From assembly GCA_021292165.1 (NCBI GenBank), contig CM037879.1, positions 41,261,802 through 41,325,801 on the forward strand: DNA of 64,000 nt. Direction: 5' to 3'. The notes below the pieces were generated by a model. The model made no database searches, was not told the DNA's origin, and was given only the letters and a program-made list of their open reading frames with translations. The stretch is from Shinisaurus crocodilurus. Its lineage: Eukaryota > Chordata > Lepidosauria > Squamata > Shinisauridae. Made by a program: the position numbers and the translations under genes. Of the stretch, positions 1 to 10,869 are shown in pieces; the first letter of the stretch is position 1, and every line of letters starts with the position of its first letter.

Positions 1-98
1 CTCAGAAAATTATTTCCTTTTTGCAATCTGATGTGGTGGGGGTGGGGGGAATTTCGCTCAGGAAATGCCAAATTGGAGGATGAAATTGACAAGGACAC

Positions 99-116
99 TC
101 ATCATCATCATCATCA
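99..116 (-). repeat. (TCA)6, probable LINE 3' tail
   Basis: Six TCA units on the plus strand, read as TGA units on the minus strand, lie about 75 bases beyond the stop codon of the minus-strand reverse-transcriptase frame. Short tandem trinucleotides of this kind end RTE-like and related LINEs in place of poly(A), so this probably marks the element's 3' end. Confidence 0.6.
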
Positions 117-190
117 GGCGATCACTCGTGACCGAGTAAGATTGTCTTCCGGGATAAAAGGAGGAAATTCTAAAGAAGATTGTGTAGACT

Positions 191-2452
191 CTAGCGATGA
201 GTCCGTAAGTGACTGTGGAGGCCAATTCTAGATCCACACAGCTTCCCACAGTGAGGACACAGGTTACCAGATAGAAGATGGTCCTGTAAAGGATTCATTT
301 GACGTGCTTTTCGCTTAGCACGTTTCTCCCTTTCACCTTGCACTCGGGCTTCTTCAAAGTCCATGGAACCTTTGTGAAAGGCCAACCTCCATTTAGATCG
401 TTCATGGGCCAGAGCTTCCCAGTTTTCGATGTTTATATTGCATTTTTTTAGATTAGCCTTATGAACATCTTTAAACCTCTTATATTGACCACCGATATTC
501 CGCTTTCCATCCTTGAGTTGGGAGTAAAGTAACTGCTTTGGGAGACGGCAGTCAGGCATTCGAACAACATGACCGGTCCACTGAAGTTGGCGTTGAAGGA
601 TCATTTTTTCAATGCTAGTAGTCTTTGCTTCTTCCAGTACACTGACATTTGTTCGCCTATCTTCCCAAGTAATTTGCAGGATTTTCCGGAGGCAACGTTG
701 ATGAAACCTTTCAAGGAGGTGGAAGTGACGTTTATAGATAGTCCATGTTTCGCAGGCATACAATAAAGTTGGTAACACAATGGCTTCATAAACCAGTGTT
801 TTGGTCTTCTTACAAATATCCCGATCCTCGAACACTCTATGTTTCATTCGAGAAAATGCGGCACTTGCGGAGCTCAGACGATGCTGGATTTCACTGTCGA
901 TGTTAGCTGTAACAGAAAGATAGCTGCCAAGATAGAGAAAATGATCGACGTTTTCCAGTATTGTCCCGCCAAGCTGGATAGATGGCATCACCAAAGGATT
1001 GGCTTGCACTTGCTGATGAAGCACTTTGGTTTTTTTGATGTTAAGTGAGAGACCAAGTTTTTCGTATGCTTCTGCAAAAGCATTTAGGATAGTTTGGAGA
1101 TCATCCTCTGAATGTGCGGAGACCACATTATCATCAGCATACTGAAGTTCCACGACGGAGGTTGTAATTACCTTACTTTTTGCTTTCAGCCTGCTGAGAT
1201 TAAAAAGCTTTCCATCTGTTCGATATATGATTCCCACACCGGTGGGAAGTTTCCCCTCGACAAGATGTAAAACCATGGCGATGAAAATGGCAAATAATGT
1301 TGGGGCGATAAAACATCCCTGTTTAACACCTGATCCCACTTTAAATGGAGCACCATGAGAGCCGTTGTTGTCCAAAACCGTTGCCGTCATGTTGTCATGG
1401 AGAAGTCGCAAGATATTCACAAATTTATTGGGGCATCCAATTTTCATAAGGATAGTCCAGAGAGCTGTGCGGTCTACAGTATCAAAGGCCTTAGCCAAAT
1501 CGATAAATGCCATATAAAGGGGTTGATTTTGCTCCCGGCATTTTTCTTGGAGCTGACGTGCAGTAAAAATCATGTCTACTGTCCCTCTAGAGGGGCGGAA
1601 ACCATATTGGGTTTCAGGGAGGATCTCTTCTGAAATAGATAGAAGACGGTTTGCAAGAATCCTAGCAAATATTTTACCTGCGGTTGCTAAGAGAGAAATG
1701 CCCCGATAGTTTCCACAGTCTGTTCTATCACCCTTCTTAAAGAGGGTGATAATTATGGCATCCCTGAAGTCTTCTGGGATCTCTTCTCTTATCCAGATTT
1801 TTTCGATGAGTTTATGAAGATGTTGTACAAGTTCGGGACCCCCTTCTTTAAAGATTTCAGCGGGAATCCCATCTGGTCCACTAGCTTTGTTGTTCTTCAT
1901 TTGATTAATGGCTTTTTTTACTTCATCCAAAGTGGGGAGTATTGCAAGTTCCTCTTTAATTTGTTTTTGCGGGATTTGCGAAAAAATCTCATTATCCACC
2001 TTAGATTTACGATTTAAAAGGTCATAATAATGCTCTTTCCAACGCAGTGCAATAGACTCTTTATCTTTTAAGAGTTTGGTGCCATCTTTTGATTGTAAAG
2101 GGTTTGTACCATAGGTTTTTGGTCCATAAATGGCCCTTGTGGCCTTAAAAAAGCCCCGTGCATCATGAGATTCTGCAAGTTGTTGAATTTCTTCAGCTTT
2201 CTTTTTCCACCAGGCGTTCTTAAGTTCTCTTGTTCTTCTTTGGACCTCAGCCTTTGCGCTAGCGTAGGTTTTTTTCTTGGCAGCGCAGTTAATATCATTT
2301 TGCCATATTTGGAAGGCTTTCCTTTTTTGGTCAATTATATATTTAATCTCATTGTCATTTTCATCAAACCTAACAGTATGTTTGGCTAAATAGCGGACAG
2401 GCAGTCTTGCACTCTTGCACAAGACCCCATAAAAAAAAGTTTGCGAACACAT
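191..2452 (-). CDS. LINE reverse transcriptase with C-terminal zinc finger
   Basis: This 753-residue frame encodes an RNA-directed DNA polymerase that copies LINE RNA into nicked chromosomal DNA. Basic residues in the first 100 positions precede SGPDGIPAEIF at 191-201, NYRGISLL at 249-256, the metal-binding FIDLAKAFD at 316-324, VKQGC at 376-380 and the catalytic YADD at 438-441. The thumb and connection follow, with LPTLLYACETW near 560-570 and a conserved WTGHVVRM near 625-632. A basic stretch at 705-717 leads to a C2H2 zinc finger (C732, C735, H748, H752), probably for nucleic acid binding. The first ATG may not be the true start, because the frame is open about 100 bases upstream and the endonuclease half is missing. 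There is no stop or frameshift, unlike every other LINE here. Either the insertion is young or the frame is under selection; no host intron or promoter is visible. Confidence 0.85.
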   Translation of the reverse strand: MCSQTFFYGVLCKSARLPVRYLAKHTVRFDENDNEIKYIIDQKRKAFQIWQNDINCAAKKKTYASAKAEVQRRTRELKNAWWKKKAEEIQQLAESHDARGFFKATRAIYGPKTYGTNPLQSKDGTKLLKDKESIALRWKEHYYDLLNRKSKVDNEIFSQIPQKQIKEELAILPTLDEVKKAINQMKNNKASGPDGIPAEIFKEGGPELVQHLHKLIEKIWIREEIPEDFRDAIIITLFKKGDRTDCGNYRGISLLATAGKIFARILANRLLSISEEILPETQYGFRPSRGTVDMIFTARQLQEKCREQNQPLYMAFIDLAKAFDTVDRTALWTILMKIGCPNKFVNILRLLHDNMTATVLDNNGSHGAPFKVGSGVKQGCFIAPTLFAIFIAMVLHLVEGKLPTGVGIIYRTDGKLFNLSRLKAKSKVITTSVVELQYADDNVVSAHSEDDLQTILNAFAEAYEKLGLSLNIKKTKVLHQQVQANPLVMPSIQLGGTILENVDHFLYLGSYLSVTANIDSEIQHRLSSASAAFSRMKHRVFEDRDICKKTKTLVYEAIVLPTLLYACETWTIYKRHFHLLERFHQRCLRKILQITWEDRRTNVSVLEEAKTTSIEKMILQRQLQWTGHVVRMPDCRLPKQLLYSQLKDGKRNIGGQYKRFKDVHKANLKKCNINIENWEALAHERSKWRLAFHKGSMDFEEARVQGEREKRAKRKARQMNPLQDHLLSGNLCPHCGKLCGSRIGLHSHLRTHR

Positions 2453-2639
2453 TACTGCATTCTTAAGGGTTCTGAAAACTAGATCTCTTTGGCGATCTGA
2501 TGCAGGAGCGGGGGGAGTTTCCCTCGGGAGCTGGCAACCACAGCGGACCGATTACGGAAAGGGTGCTGATGTAGGGAATGAGGAAACAAGGAGTTTTGCC
2601 ACAAAGGCACCTGGGATACATGTCAGGAGGAGTGGGCGG

Positions 2640-2745
2640 GAGAACTAAGGTGGAAACAACTCACGGCAAGCCACAGTGCACCCAATCATCTGTCAGGAGT
2701 AACATGGGTTATCAAGAGAAAAAACAACCCACCATGGCTTATCTT
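2640..2745. repeat. Remnant of AACCATGG-type palindromic MITE
   Basis: AACATGGGTTATC and AACAACCCACCATGG motifs recall the interiors of the repeats at 30.4-30.9 and 58.65-58.99 kb. Ends are not defined and no target duplication is seen. The flanking bases 2506-2811 show nothing else recognisable. Confidence 0.3.
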
Positions 2746-2811
2746 CAGGGTGGCTTAGCATGACGTGCCAACTCACCCATTGTGAGCAGCTTTGAGAATG
2801 ATTTTGGGGTA

Positions 2812-3508
2812 TTGAATCATAGAATAGTAGAGTTGGAAGGGGCCTATAAAGCCATCAAGTCCCACCCCCTGCTCAATGCAGGAATCCAAGTCAAAGCATC
2901 CTGACAGATGGCTGTCCAGCTGCACCTTGAATGCCTCCAGTGTGGGAGAGCCCACAACTTCCCTAGGTAGTTGGTTCCACTGTTGTATTGCTCTAAGAGT
3001 CAGGAAATTTTTCCTGATGTCCAGGTGGAATCTGGCTTCCTGTAACTTGAGCCCATTATTCTATGTCCTGCAATCTGGGATCCTTCTTAAAGTGTGGTGC
3101 CCAGAACTGGACACAGTACTCAAGATGAGGCCTAACCAGTGCTGAGTAGAGGAGAACTAGTACTTTCCGTGATTTGGAAGCTATACTTCTATTAATGCAG
3201 CCCAAAATAGCATTTGCCTTTTTTGCAGCCATATCACATTGCTAGCTCATATTCAGCTTGTGATCTACAACAATTCCGAGATCCTTCTCACTTGTAGTAT
3301 TGTTGAGCCAAGTGTCCCCCATTCTGTAACTCTGCATTTAGTTTCCTTTCCCTAGGTGCGGCACTTGGCATTTATCCCTATTAAATTTCATTCTGTTGTT
3401 TTCGGCCCAGCACTCCAGCCTATCGAGATCGCTTTGAATTTTGTTTCTGTCTTCCAGAGTATTAGCTGTTCCACCCAACTTTGTGTCATCTGCAAATTTG
3501 ATAAATAA
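2812..3508 (-). mobile_element. CR1 LINE 3' fragment
   Basis: The plus strand opens with AATCATAGAATAGTAG and GAGTTGGAAGGGGCC, the reverse complement of the CR1 3' tail. Minus-strand translation gives the CR1 C-terminal motif SPTLEAFKVQLDSHLSGC (2775-2945). Further in come segments matching older sauropsid CR1 sequence, including AGATGAGGCCTAACCAGTGC and the region before CTGCAAATTTGATAA. The element is 5'-truncated at about 3508, its frame is broken, and it is not coding today. Confidence 0.85.
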
Positions 3509-3612
3509 AATCAATAGGTAAAATAAGATAAAAAATAAAATAAATATAAATATAAATATTTACCTATAAAAATAGGTAAAGTAAAATAAAGATAGACAGG
3601 TAAAATAAAAAG
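3495..3612. repeat. AT-rich low-complexity tract
   Basis: Irregular repetition of AAATA, AAATAAA and AGGTAAAATAAA units abuts the truncated 5' end of the preceding CR1. The bases up to 3868 show nothing recognisable. Confidence 0.6.
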
Positions 3613-3868
3613 AACCCAGATACAAAATTTAAAATGGGAAGAAGCCCTGAGTGACAGGCTTGATTTGGAATTTGAATGTAGATCTACCAGAACCACATTC
3701 ACCACTTTATGTGTTGAACTAAAATGAGCATGGAATGACATTGGCTTTAAAAATGGAGGCATCAGAAAGAGTCTATTGATGGCTCTGCTATATATTTAGC
3801 ACATGGTAACATGCAGGAAGCAACTATGGGTGCTATCATGGCAGTAGTTGCTGCTCAGGTGATGGTAA

Positions 3869-4037
3869 TCATAGAATCATAGAAAAGTAGAGTTGAAAGG
3901 CCATCGAGTCCAACCCCCTGCTCAATGCAGGAATCCAAGTCAAAGCATCCCTGACAGATGGCCACCCAGCTGCACCTTGAATGCCTCCAGAGTGAGAGAG
4001 TCCACCACCTCCCTAGGTAGTTGATTCCATTGTCTTA
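3869..4037 (-). mobile_element. CR1 LINE 3' end, short copy
   Basis: It starts with the ATAGAATCATAGAA tail and follows the same sequence as the neighbouring copies (CCAACCCCCTGCTCAATGC, CTGCACCTTGAATGCCTCC) until it stops after TTGATTCCATTGTCTTA. It is a severely 5'-truncated insertion on the minus strand. Bases 4038-4453 hold no recognisable feature. Confidence 0.85.
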
Positions 4038-4453
4038 GATCTGAAAAGCTGCAAGGAAAGGCAAAATGCTCAAGGGGTTGAAGCACCTTCTCTTTGAAGG
4101 AAGGCTTAAGAGTTCTTGTGTTCCTACCTTACAGTAAGTAGCCAATCTCCAAGTCGGATTTTTTTCTCTGTGTATAGGAGTGGTTTCAATACATTTTAAC
4201 AGCGATATATATAGATAGATAAAAGCTTACTTAACGTTTTGACACTAAGAGTTGGAATCTTGTGGGACACACTAATGAAAAGTGCATTACATCTAATTGG
4301 GGAGTAGTCCATTGTCTTACTCCCAAGAGGTTAATACATTATGAGAAGCTGAACTCTGTTTCTAAGTTTCTCCTAGGAGCCAAAAATCAGCAGCAGATGC
4401 AACAATATAAACATTTACTCTTTCCTCTGCTTCTGCTTCAACTCAGTTCTAAT

Positions 4454-4972
4454 GAATCATAGAAACATAGAATCATAGAAAAGTAGAGTTGGAAGGGGCC
4501 TACAAGGCCATTGAGTCCAACCCCCTGCTCAATGCAGGAATCCAGGTCAAAGCATCCCTGACAGATGGCTGTCCAGCTGCACCTTGAATGCCTCCAGAGT
4601 GGGAGAGTCCACCACCTCCCTAGGTAGTTGATTCCATTGTCTTATTGCTCTGACAGTCAGGAAATTTTTCCTGATGTTTAGGTGGAATCTAGGTTCCCGT
4701 AACTTGAGCCCATTATTCCGTGTCCTGCAAACTGGGATGATCGAGAAGAGATCCTGGCCCTCTTCTGTATGACATCCCTTCAAGTACTGGAAGAGTGCAA
4801 TCATATCTCCCCTCAGTCTCCTCTTCTGAAGGCTAAACATGCCCAGTTCTTTCAGTCTCTCCTCATATGGCCCTGTTTCCAGTCCCCTAATCATCTTTGT
4901 TTCCCTCCTCTGATCCCTCTCCAGTTTGTCTACATCCTTCTTAATTCCAGGTTCAATTTTGTTGCTCAAGGA
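4454..4972 (-). mobile_element. CR1 LINE 3' fragment
   Basis: The third CR1 copy in 2.2 kb, again minus strand. It begins with a double ATAGAATCATAGAA tail and extends about 520 bases, truncated near 4972. The coding part is listed separately. Confidence 0.9.
4547..4969 (-). pseudogene. CR1 ORF2 C-terminal remnant
   Basis: About 140 codons without a stop match the C-terminal region of CR1 ORF2, downstream of the polymerase domain. Recognisable motifs are KLERDQRRETKMIRGLE, YEERLKELGMFSLQKRRLRGD, FHLNIRKNFLTVRAIRQWNQ and LPREVVDSPTLEAFKVQLDS. The reverse-transcriptase catalytic core and the endonuclease are absent. The nominal ATG start is accidental, because the insertion is 5'-truncated. 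It cannot make a working enzyme, and openness over so short a stretch fits a fairly recent insertion. Confidence 0.85.
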
Positions 4973-5059
4973 ATACTATATATTGTGGCATAGTTCTGAT
5001 GGAGGGATTATAGCACTGCTTAGCCTATGAAGTGAAGCTAAGAGCAGGCATTTGGCAAA

Positions 5060-5560
5060 GATCATTCATTCATTTATTACATTTTTATACTGTCCAATAG
5101 CTCTCTGGGCGGTTTACAAAAATTAAAACCCTAAAATACAACATGATAAACTATAATATAAAAACTTTAACATATAAAAATTTAAAATAGCTTGAAACAG
5201 TTAAAAACAATTAACAATAAACTATCATGATCCGATAAAAAACTTTGAAAAAGTCCCATCATATGCCATCAAATGACAGAGTAGAGGAAATTCTTCGCAC
5301 TGAAAAGATAGCAATGTTAGCGCTAGGCAGACCTCACTAGGGATAGCATTCCACAATGGGGGGGGGACCACTGAGAAGACCCTCTCCCTTGTTGCCATCC
5401 TCCAAACTGACTTGGAGGAAGCACTCTGAGGAGGGCCTCAGATGATGTTCATAGTGTATGAGTAGGTTCATTCTGGGAGAGTTGCTCCTTCAGATATCGT
5501 GGTCCCAAATTGTGTAAAGCTTTATAGGTCACATATTTGCAGAGAACACATATAGGATTT
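5060..5560 (-). mobile_element. L2-clade LINE 3' end
   Basis: The plus strand reads TTCATTTATTACATTTTTATACTGTCC then CTCTCTGGGCGGTTTACAA, the reverse complement of the L2 3' tail also seen at 14.43 kb. AT-rich 3' untranslated sequence follows, then a decayed C-terminal coding segment (near 5350-5540, GAGAAGACCCTCTCCCTTGTTGCC). No frame survives. Confidence 0.75.
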
Positions 5561-7090
5561 CCAAGATACTAGCAGAATTATAGTATTACATAATAAATCC
5601 ACTGAAAACAAAACCTTGCTTCAGTATATCTGAAAGATCTGAAAGATCTTGAAGTCAAGTCATGTGCATTGTTTAGACATCACACGTGATGAAAGTATTT
5701 TCCTTAGTCCAAAGCCTCCGAAATACTAACATCACACTTACAGTAAGTATGAAGTTTCAGAATTAAAAGAACCTACCAAACACCATGAATTTAATCGACA
5801 ATGATAGGTCCCATGAAATAGGACAGTCAAGGGATCAGATATACTAACTAATGTTTCAGTTGTCAAAACACTTATACACACTTCCATATTCACTGAAGCA
5901 GAAATGATAGTCTACCGCCTTTAATCAGAAGTGGAATTAGTTTGGATATGCATATTAGATAACTGACTTTTAATGGCAGCAGTTTTTGATGTTTTCCTTG
6001 TTTCCAAAAATGAAGAAGTGGCATTTTAAGACCTTCTTTTGGGTAGAGCTTTGTGTTGTATGCCTTACTATAGGTGACTTACACTACAGCTGCACACTTC
6101 TTTCCTTATTTGCAAGTGCATATTTGGCCCTAAATAGAATGTTGTTATCTACAAAGCATAAAAATAGCCAATATTCCAAAGAATTAATTTAGAGAACCTA
6201 AGCATATTGCACAGAACATAAAGTTGACCTTTACCGTCTGCAGCTTTTGAAATGGAGTGGGATGTGGAACACATCATAAGCTTAATGTGGCACAACGCTG
6301 TCTGCAGAAACTTGGGTGGGACTGTGACTGCCTGCCCATTGCACCCGATGATTGAATCTGCTGTCACCAGCATCCTGATAATAATGAACATTCAGCTTAA
6401 CGACCGTGATTATGATTATCATAATTGATGTGCGAGTGCAGTGTGTGGGGATCATTACAGCTAAACTGTACGGCAGAGAAACATGGCTTAGTTATGGATA
6501 ATTTTACTTTTACACACTGATTGGGATAAAATATGCTTTTCAAGCTCAACAGTCCATCCTACTGTAATTTTAGGAAGAAGTCTGTATGTGTGGATTGATG
6601 ATCCAAGCTAACTGCAAAACAGCCAGTCTAGCTGTTTGTTTTAACTGGTTTCATTTCATTAATATTGGTAATTAATTAATTAATTAGGCATCAACAAAGG
6701 GGAAACCTCTTCTGGATGCAGATTGCATTAATCAGATGGCAAGTTAAAACTCTTTCTTGCATATGCTGAAAAGAAAATTTGTTATTCGCTACTGGTGCAA
6801 TTCCATTAATAGTAAAAAGGAGTTTGCCTTAGTATTATCTGTACCAAATTAAAATAGTAACATTTATCTGTTTTGCTAATGCTATAGCATTGTTATCTAC
6901 CATCAGCGAAGAACTGTAAGCCCACATTTTGCCTATAACCCTGGTTGTGATCCTGTAATTCCTCCCCCTCCCGCCTTAATAAGGCTCCACTGTTAGTATA
7001 AGGAGAGACAAAAATACATGAAAACTGTAGAATGGGGGTCCCAAATACTTTTGAAATGGCCCTTGGGATATCTGTCCAAGTAGACTATAG
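5561..7090. other. Unassigned, AT-rich, no gene seen
   Basis: No repeat signature, exon or RNA gene was recognised. Small features are a TTAATTAATTAATTAG run near 6672-6688 and an ATTATGATTATCATAATTG near-palindrome at 6410-6426. Short open frames at 5986-6192 and 6149-6391 resemble nothing known. Confidence 0.4.
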
Positions 7091-7095
7091 AGTAT

Positions 7096-7872
7096 TGTGA
7101 AGGACCAGCACCCGGGTCCTATGCGTGAGTTCAGCGCTTAACGGGTTAACCGGCACTGAGTTACAGCCCGTACAAGCAATTGAAAACCGACTAGGAGGTT
7201 TGCGCAACAAAAGGAAACTCCAGCCCTTTGTATGACCAAATAAGGCTTTTATTTTCTACACAATATACGGAGCGGAACTAATAACTATCTAGGAATACTG
7301 TAACGTCAACATGAGCTGACGTGATCTCCGAGTTTATCAATGAACAGGTTCCCAGGCTAGCACATTGGGATTAGTCAGTTACCTTAGACTAAAGACTTTA
7401 CACTGGTCAGTTTCAGCCTGGCTCCGGATCTGCCTGATCCGGGGAAGAGAACAGCTTATCCCAGCCGCCGCTGGAGGATGAACTTGACGAAAGCAACCCG
7501 TGTTCCCAACAACCCCCAAAAGGAGGGGAGAGGGGTTTTCTACCCCTGAGTTTCCTGCTCTCTCCGCCCCTGCAGTCAGGTGGGGCTTATGCCTGCCCCT
7601 TCGTGTCAGGTGGGCTTATTCCTGCCCAGGAAAAGAAAGTGACGTGTTGGGTACTTTACAGCTCTTTGAGACTGCCCTGCTAGTTTGATGGTCTTGATGG
7701 TCCTTTCCTGGGTTTTGTGGAATCCAACTGAGGCCCTCTATTGTTGGTATGCGGATCCGTCTGGCTACTTCCTCATCTCTCCAACCTCCGTCCCCCGCCC
7801 CCCGGGGAAAGAGACTGAGGTGTATGTGCGCGTGCGCGTGTGCATGTGTACTCGTGTCAGGCTTTCTCCACA
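7096..7872 (-). mobile_element. Probable solo LTR (retroviral or Gypsy type)
   Basis: The segment starts TGTGAAGG and ends CTCCACA on the plus strand, so both ends carry the TG...CA of an LTR. Flanking pentamers AGTAT (7091-7095) and ATTAT (7873-7877) differ at one base and may be a decayed target duplication. On the minus strand an AATAAA signal lies at about 7246-7251, roughly 150 bases before the end. No internal retroviral genes adjoin it, so it would be a solo LTR. A purine/CG dinucleotide run (TGTGCGCGTGCGCGTG) sits near 7823-7838. Confidence 0.5.
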
Positions 7873-7894
7873 ATTATAGATTGGGCTGCAAATG

Positions 7895-8057
7895 TATGAA
7901 ACTCACTGGGTGACTTTGGGCCAGTCACTGACTCTCAGCCTAACCTACCTCACAGGGTTGTTGTGAGGATAAAATGGAGAGGAGGAGGATGATTATGTAA
8001 GCCACCTTGGGGTCCTTGCAGGAAAAAAGTCGGGATATAAATATAATAAATAAATAA
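7895..8057 (+). mobile_element. MIR-like SINE, 5'-truncated
   Basis: The body carries AACTCACTGGGTGACTTTGG, CAGCCTAACCTACCTCACAG, TTGTTGTGAGGATAAAATGG and GTAAGCCACCTTGGGGTCC, ending in an ATAAATAAATAA tail. The tRNA-like head present in the 12.2 and 20.6 kb copies is missing. Confidence 0.8.
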
Positions 8058-9248
8058 GAAAAACCCTGGCTTGGAACCTAACTTCCGTGAATGGAGTTCC
8101 GCTCACAGAGCAAGGGTTTCTCCCTCTCCCTTACACTGTTGCCCCCTGAGCCCCTGAAAAGCTGCTCCTCCAAGATGGGAAACCCTCTGGAATGGTCTGC
8201 AAGGTAGGGTCAGCAAAAATCATACATCTGGCGCTGTGCATGAGCCTTCTGCTTGAGCAATGCCACCTTTGGATTTGTGCCCCTCTGAACAGATAGGAAG
8301 GTAAAACAAAACAAAAATGCTATAACAACATTATTTTGAAGGTTACTGGTGACTCAAAGAAAATAATAACTTGAAAGGAAGAATATCAAGTAGTGACTGC
8401 AAAGATTTGAGCCATTCAGTGAAGTTATTTGCATGAGAAAAGACACTGTCAGCACTTTCTAATGTATTTGAAAAGGGTTTGTCAGCAACCAGTTGAATAT
8501 TTTATAAAACCTGATTTTCAGTTGTATAATTTCTCAGCAGGAAAATGCTATGCTTTGATAACATTCTGAGACTTTGAAGAATAAATAGATTCTAAAGAGA
8601 AAATTACATGGTACTTATTATACTGTCTAACTAGCAATCCAGTGTCATTTGTCTGTTGCATGATAAATGCCTTGTGTTACCTACTTTCTATGTTTAATCA
8701 GGCAACTAGCGTGTTTCAGCATGGGAAGAAAATCTGCCTTTTCATAACTGCTAAGTTAAAGTAGAAAGAAATTCAGACTTCCAAATAATTCTTCTCATTG
8801 AGATTACTAAATAATAGAGCTTATGTGCTGTTAACAAGGCTGCTACTTTCTTAGCAAACAAGAAACACATCTGCAGACCTCATAGGAGGATGGGGCTACA
8901 GTGATCTATTGCAAACTTCCTCTTCCCTCCCCAAAGTTATTCAGATTTGTCATGTGGCTACTCTATTGATTGCATCAAAGCATGCTGAAGCAGTTCACAG
9001 ATGAGCCCAGTTTACCAGAAAGAGGAAAAACCATAGTGGCATGAAAAAAATCATTTTGGCCTCTAGTTGGGGGCCCTCAGCCACTCTGCTCTTTGGGGTA
9101 GCTGCCCATAAATCTCTATGCCATTGCCCTAACTGTAATTAGAAATACATCTCTTTGCACACATTTGAATGCTCCAAAAATACATTAGGCTAATGTTGTT
9201 TTTATCTAATAGCTTCAAACCTGCAATTGTCAATAAATGAAGGACTTG
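8058..9248. other. Unassigned, no gene seen
   Basis: No repeat or exon was recognised, and no short open frame here suggests a conserved protein. Confidence 0.4.
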
Positions 9249-9440
9249 TAATTTATTTATTATATTGTTCAAGGTGACTTACAAAAATAATAAGATACAA
9301 TAGAATAATAGCAATGTACAAAAGAGCAAACAACAGTAAAAGCCAGCAATAAAGCAATTAAAAAACAACACAACCACAGTAAGAGATATCTTAAAACATA
9401 ATTTTAAAAGGCAGTGGTTTGTTTTTTTTAAGGGAAAAAA
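9249..9440 (-). mobile_element. Possible LINE/SINE 3'-tail remnant
   Basis: TAATTTATTTATTATATTG followed by CAAGGTGACTTACAAAAATAA resembles the tail of the L2-like and MIR-like copies elsewhere. An A-rich stretch with AATAAA motifs follows. It is too decayed for firm assignment. Confidence 0.35.
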
Positions 9441-9489
9441 AAAGCAGGAGCATTGCAAATAATGATTTGCAGGCAACTAATAAATTCTA

Positions 9490-9940
9490 GCCTCTGTACA
9501 AGCAATCCTCTGGCCTCTAGGGAGTGCTCTGATGTCGGAGCACTTTGAAAATCCTATGCCCCGCAACAAACCCCTGGCAGAGCAGGAGGAGCGACAGAGG
9601 CAATCTTCATCTCTCCTTCTTCCTTTCTTCAGATATTCCACTAGACACGCTTTTGAACACGTCAAGTGGAGCCGTGGGGATGGGAGCTGGGAGACTTTAG
9701 GATCCTGCAGATCCTTGGCGCCTCCCCTCACAACCCCTTCCTCTTCATTTGCATCCTTACCCAAGGTCGGAGCGCTTCTGCAGCAGCTACGGGGGGGGGG
9801 GGGCAGGGGGAAAATCCACATTTGGATTTCCCCTCCGGAGGTCGTAGCAGTGTCCTGGACCTTGGAGGGAGAACTCCACAATATCCTATGGTCCCTGGGA
9901 TGCTCTCCCAGGGACCATAGAATTGCTTTCTAAGGGACAA
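9490..9940. repeat. GC-rich dispersed repeat, copy 1
   Basis: The block starts near CAATCCTCTGGCCTCTAGG and contains TGATGTCGGAGC. It ends in a hairpin whose 15-bp arms are CTATGGTCCCTGGGA (9886-9900) and its exact reverse complement (9906-9920), with a 5-base loop. A relative with the same order of motifs and a matching hairpin lies at 33385-33745. Open frames on both strands here reflect GC content. A poly-G run is at 9790-9802. The class is unknown. Confidence 0.55.
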
Positions 9941-10869
9941 AGGGATTCTTAAATCTGAATGCTGCAGCGGAAGGTGAGGAATGAAGGGACAAGATGAACT
10001 TCCTTAGGCAGGGAATTTCAAACTACATACGGTAGTTTAGAACTCCCTGCATAGAGGAAGGTAGGTAACGGCTAAGGAGGGACATGCGTGGGCACGTCGC
10101 AGTCTGGATTGTATATTCCTTTACTACTAGGTATACTTGTCATATGTTCCAAAGACTTTATAATAGATTAGAAAATTGCATTTACTTTCACTTTAGCATT
10201 GCTGGTTAAATAAAGGAAGGCTCACTAAGTGATATGCTTGTGTGGTGCTTCCAGTCTGTGTAGAAAGCACCAGCAGGAATGAGTCAGTAATAGCCCCAGA
10301 CCTCAGCATAGATAGCAGCTTTTGGCTCACACACCCTAAAAAGCCAGGCAAGTGATCAAATCCTAACTAGCAGGGTAATATCCCCCCCTCCCCCTCATTT
10401 CTGTCAAGTCTTGGTGACTTTACAGGAGTGGAAAATCAGGTCAGTCAATGGAAGTTTGTATCTGTGAAGATGATTTTATGCTAACTGAGAAAGGATTATC
10501 CCAGTATAAATTGCTTACACCTCTCTGTAAAAATATTACATTTTCCAGGACAGGAGATTATATTCTTGTCATTTTTGCCCAGAGCAGGACAACTACAATG
10601 AGGTTTTGAAAGATGTTAATAATGAGGCCGGGTATATGTGTGTGTGCGTACTGCAATGGAATAATGATGTCCTTTGTATTATACCTGCCCTGCATGCCAC
10701 TGCATAACCTGCTGTTCTGTTGGTACAATCTAGTTGGTGACAGAGCTTGGGACCCAGAGAAGTAGAGAACAAGTCAATCAAACAATACAAGACCATGCAT
10801 ATTAAAACAGACTTGGTGCCCTGATGTGAAGCTGCTTGATTGAGCAGTGCAGTGTCAACCATGTCTTTC
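9941..10869. other. Unassigned, no gene seen
   Basis: No repeat signature or exon recognised. A short alternating TGTGTGTGCGT run lies near 10636-10649. Confidence 0.35.

Larger units (their letters stand above)
99..2505 (-). mobile_element. 5'-truncated LINE with intact RT frame
   Basis: A non-LTR retrotransposon on the minus strand. From its 5' end it holds a long reverse-transcriptase frame, a short 3' untranslated region and a TGA-type tail. The same frame stays open without a start codon from 2453 up to a stop near 2552, so translated sequence may continue towards a lost apurinic endonuclease domain; no endonuclease motif is visible upstream. The 5' limit near 2490-2505 is a guess. It rests on a sequence there that resembles positions 22-72 and so probably lies outside the element. 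The clade is uncertain; the protein resembles the animal family often annotated as transposon-derived F52C9.6-like rather than BovB, CR1 or L2. Confidence 0.8.

Noticed and set aside
9477..9933. 133-134-codon open frames on both strands as genes
   Set aside because: They lie in a GC-rich dispersed repeat with a hairpin, overlap each other and show no domain.
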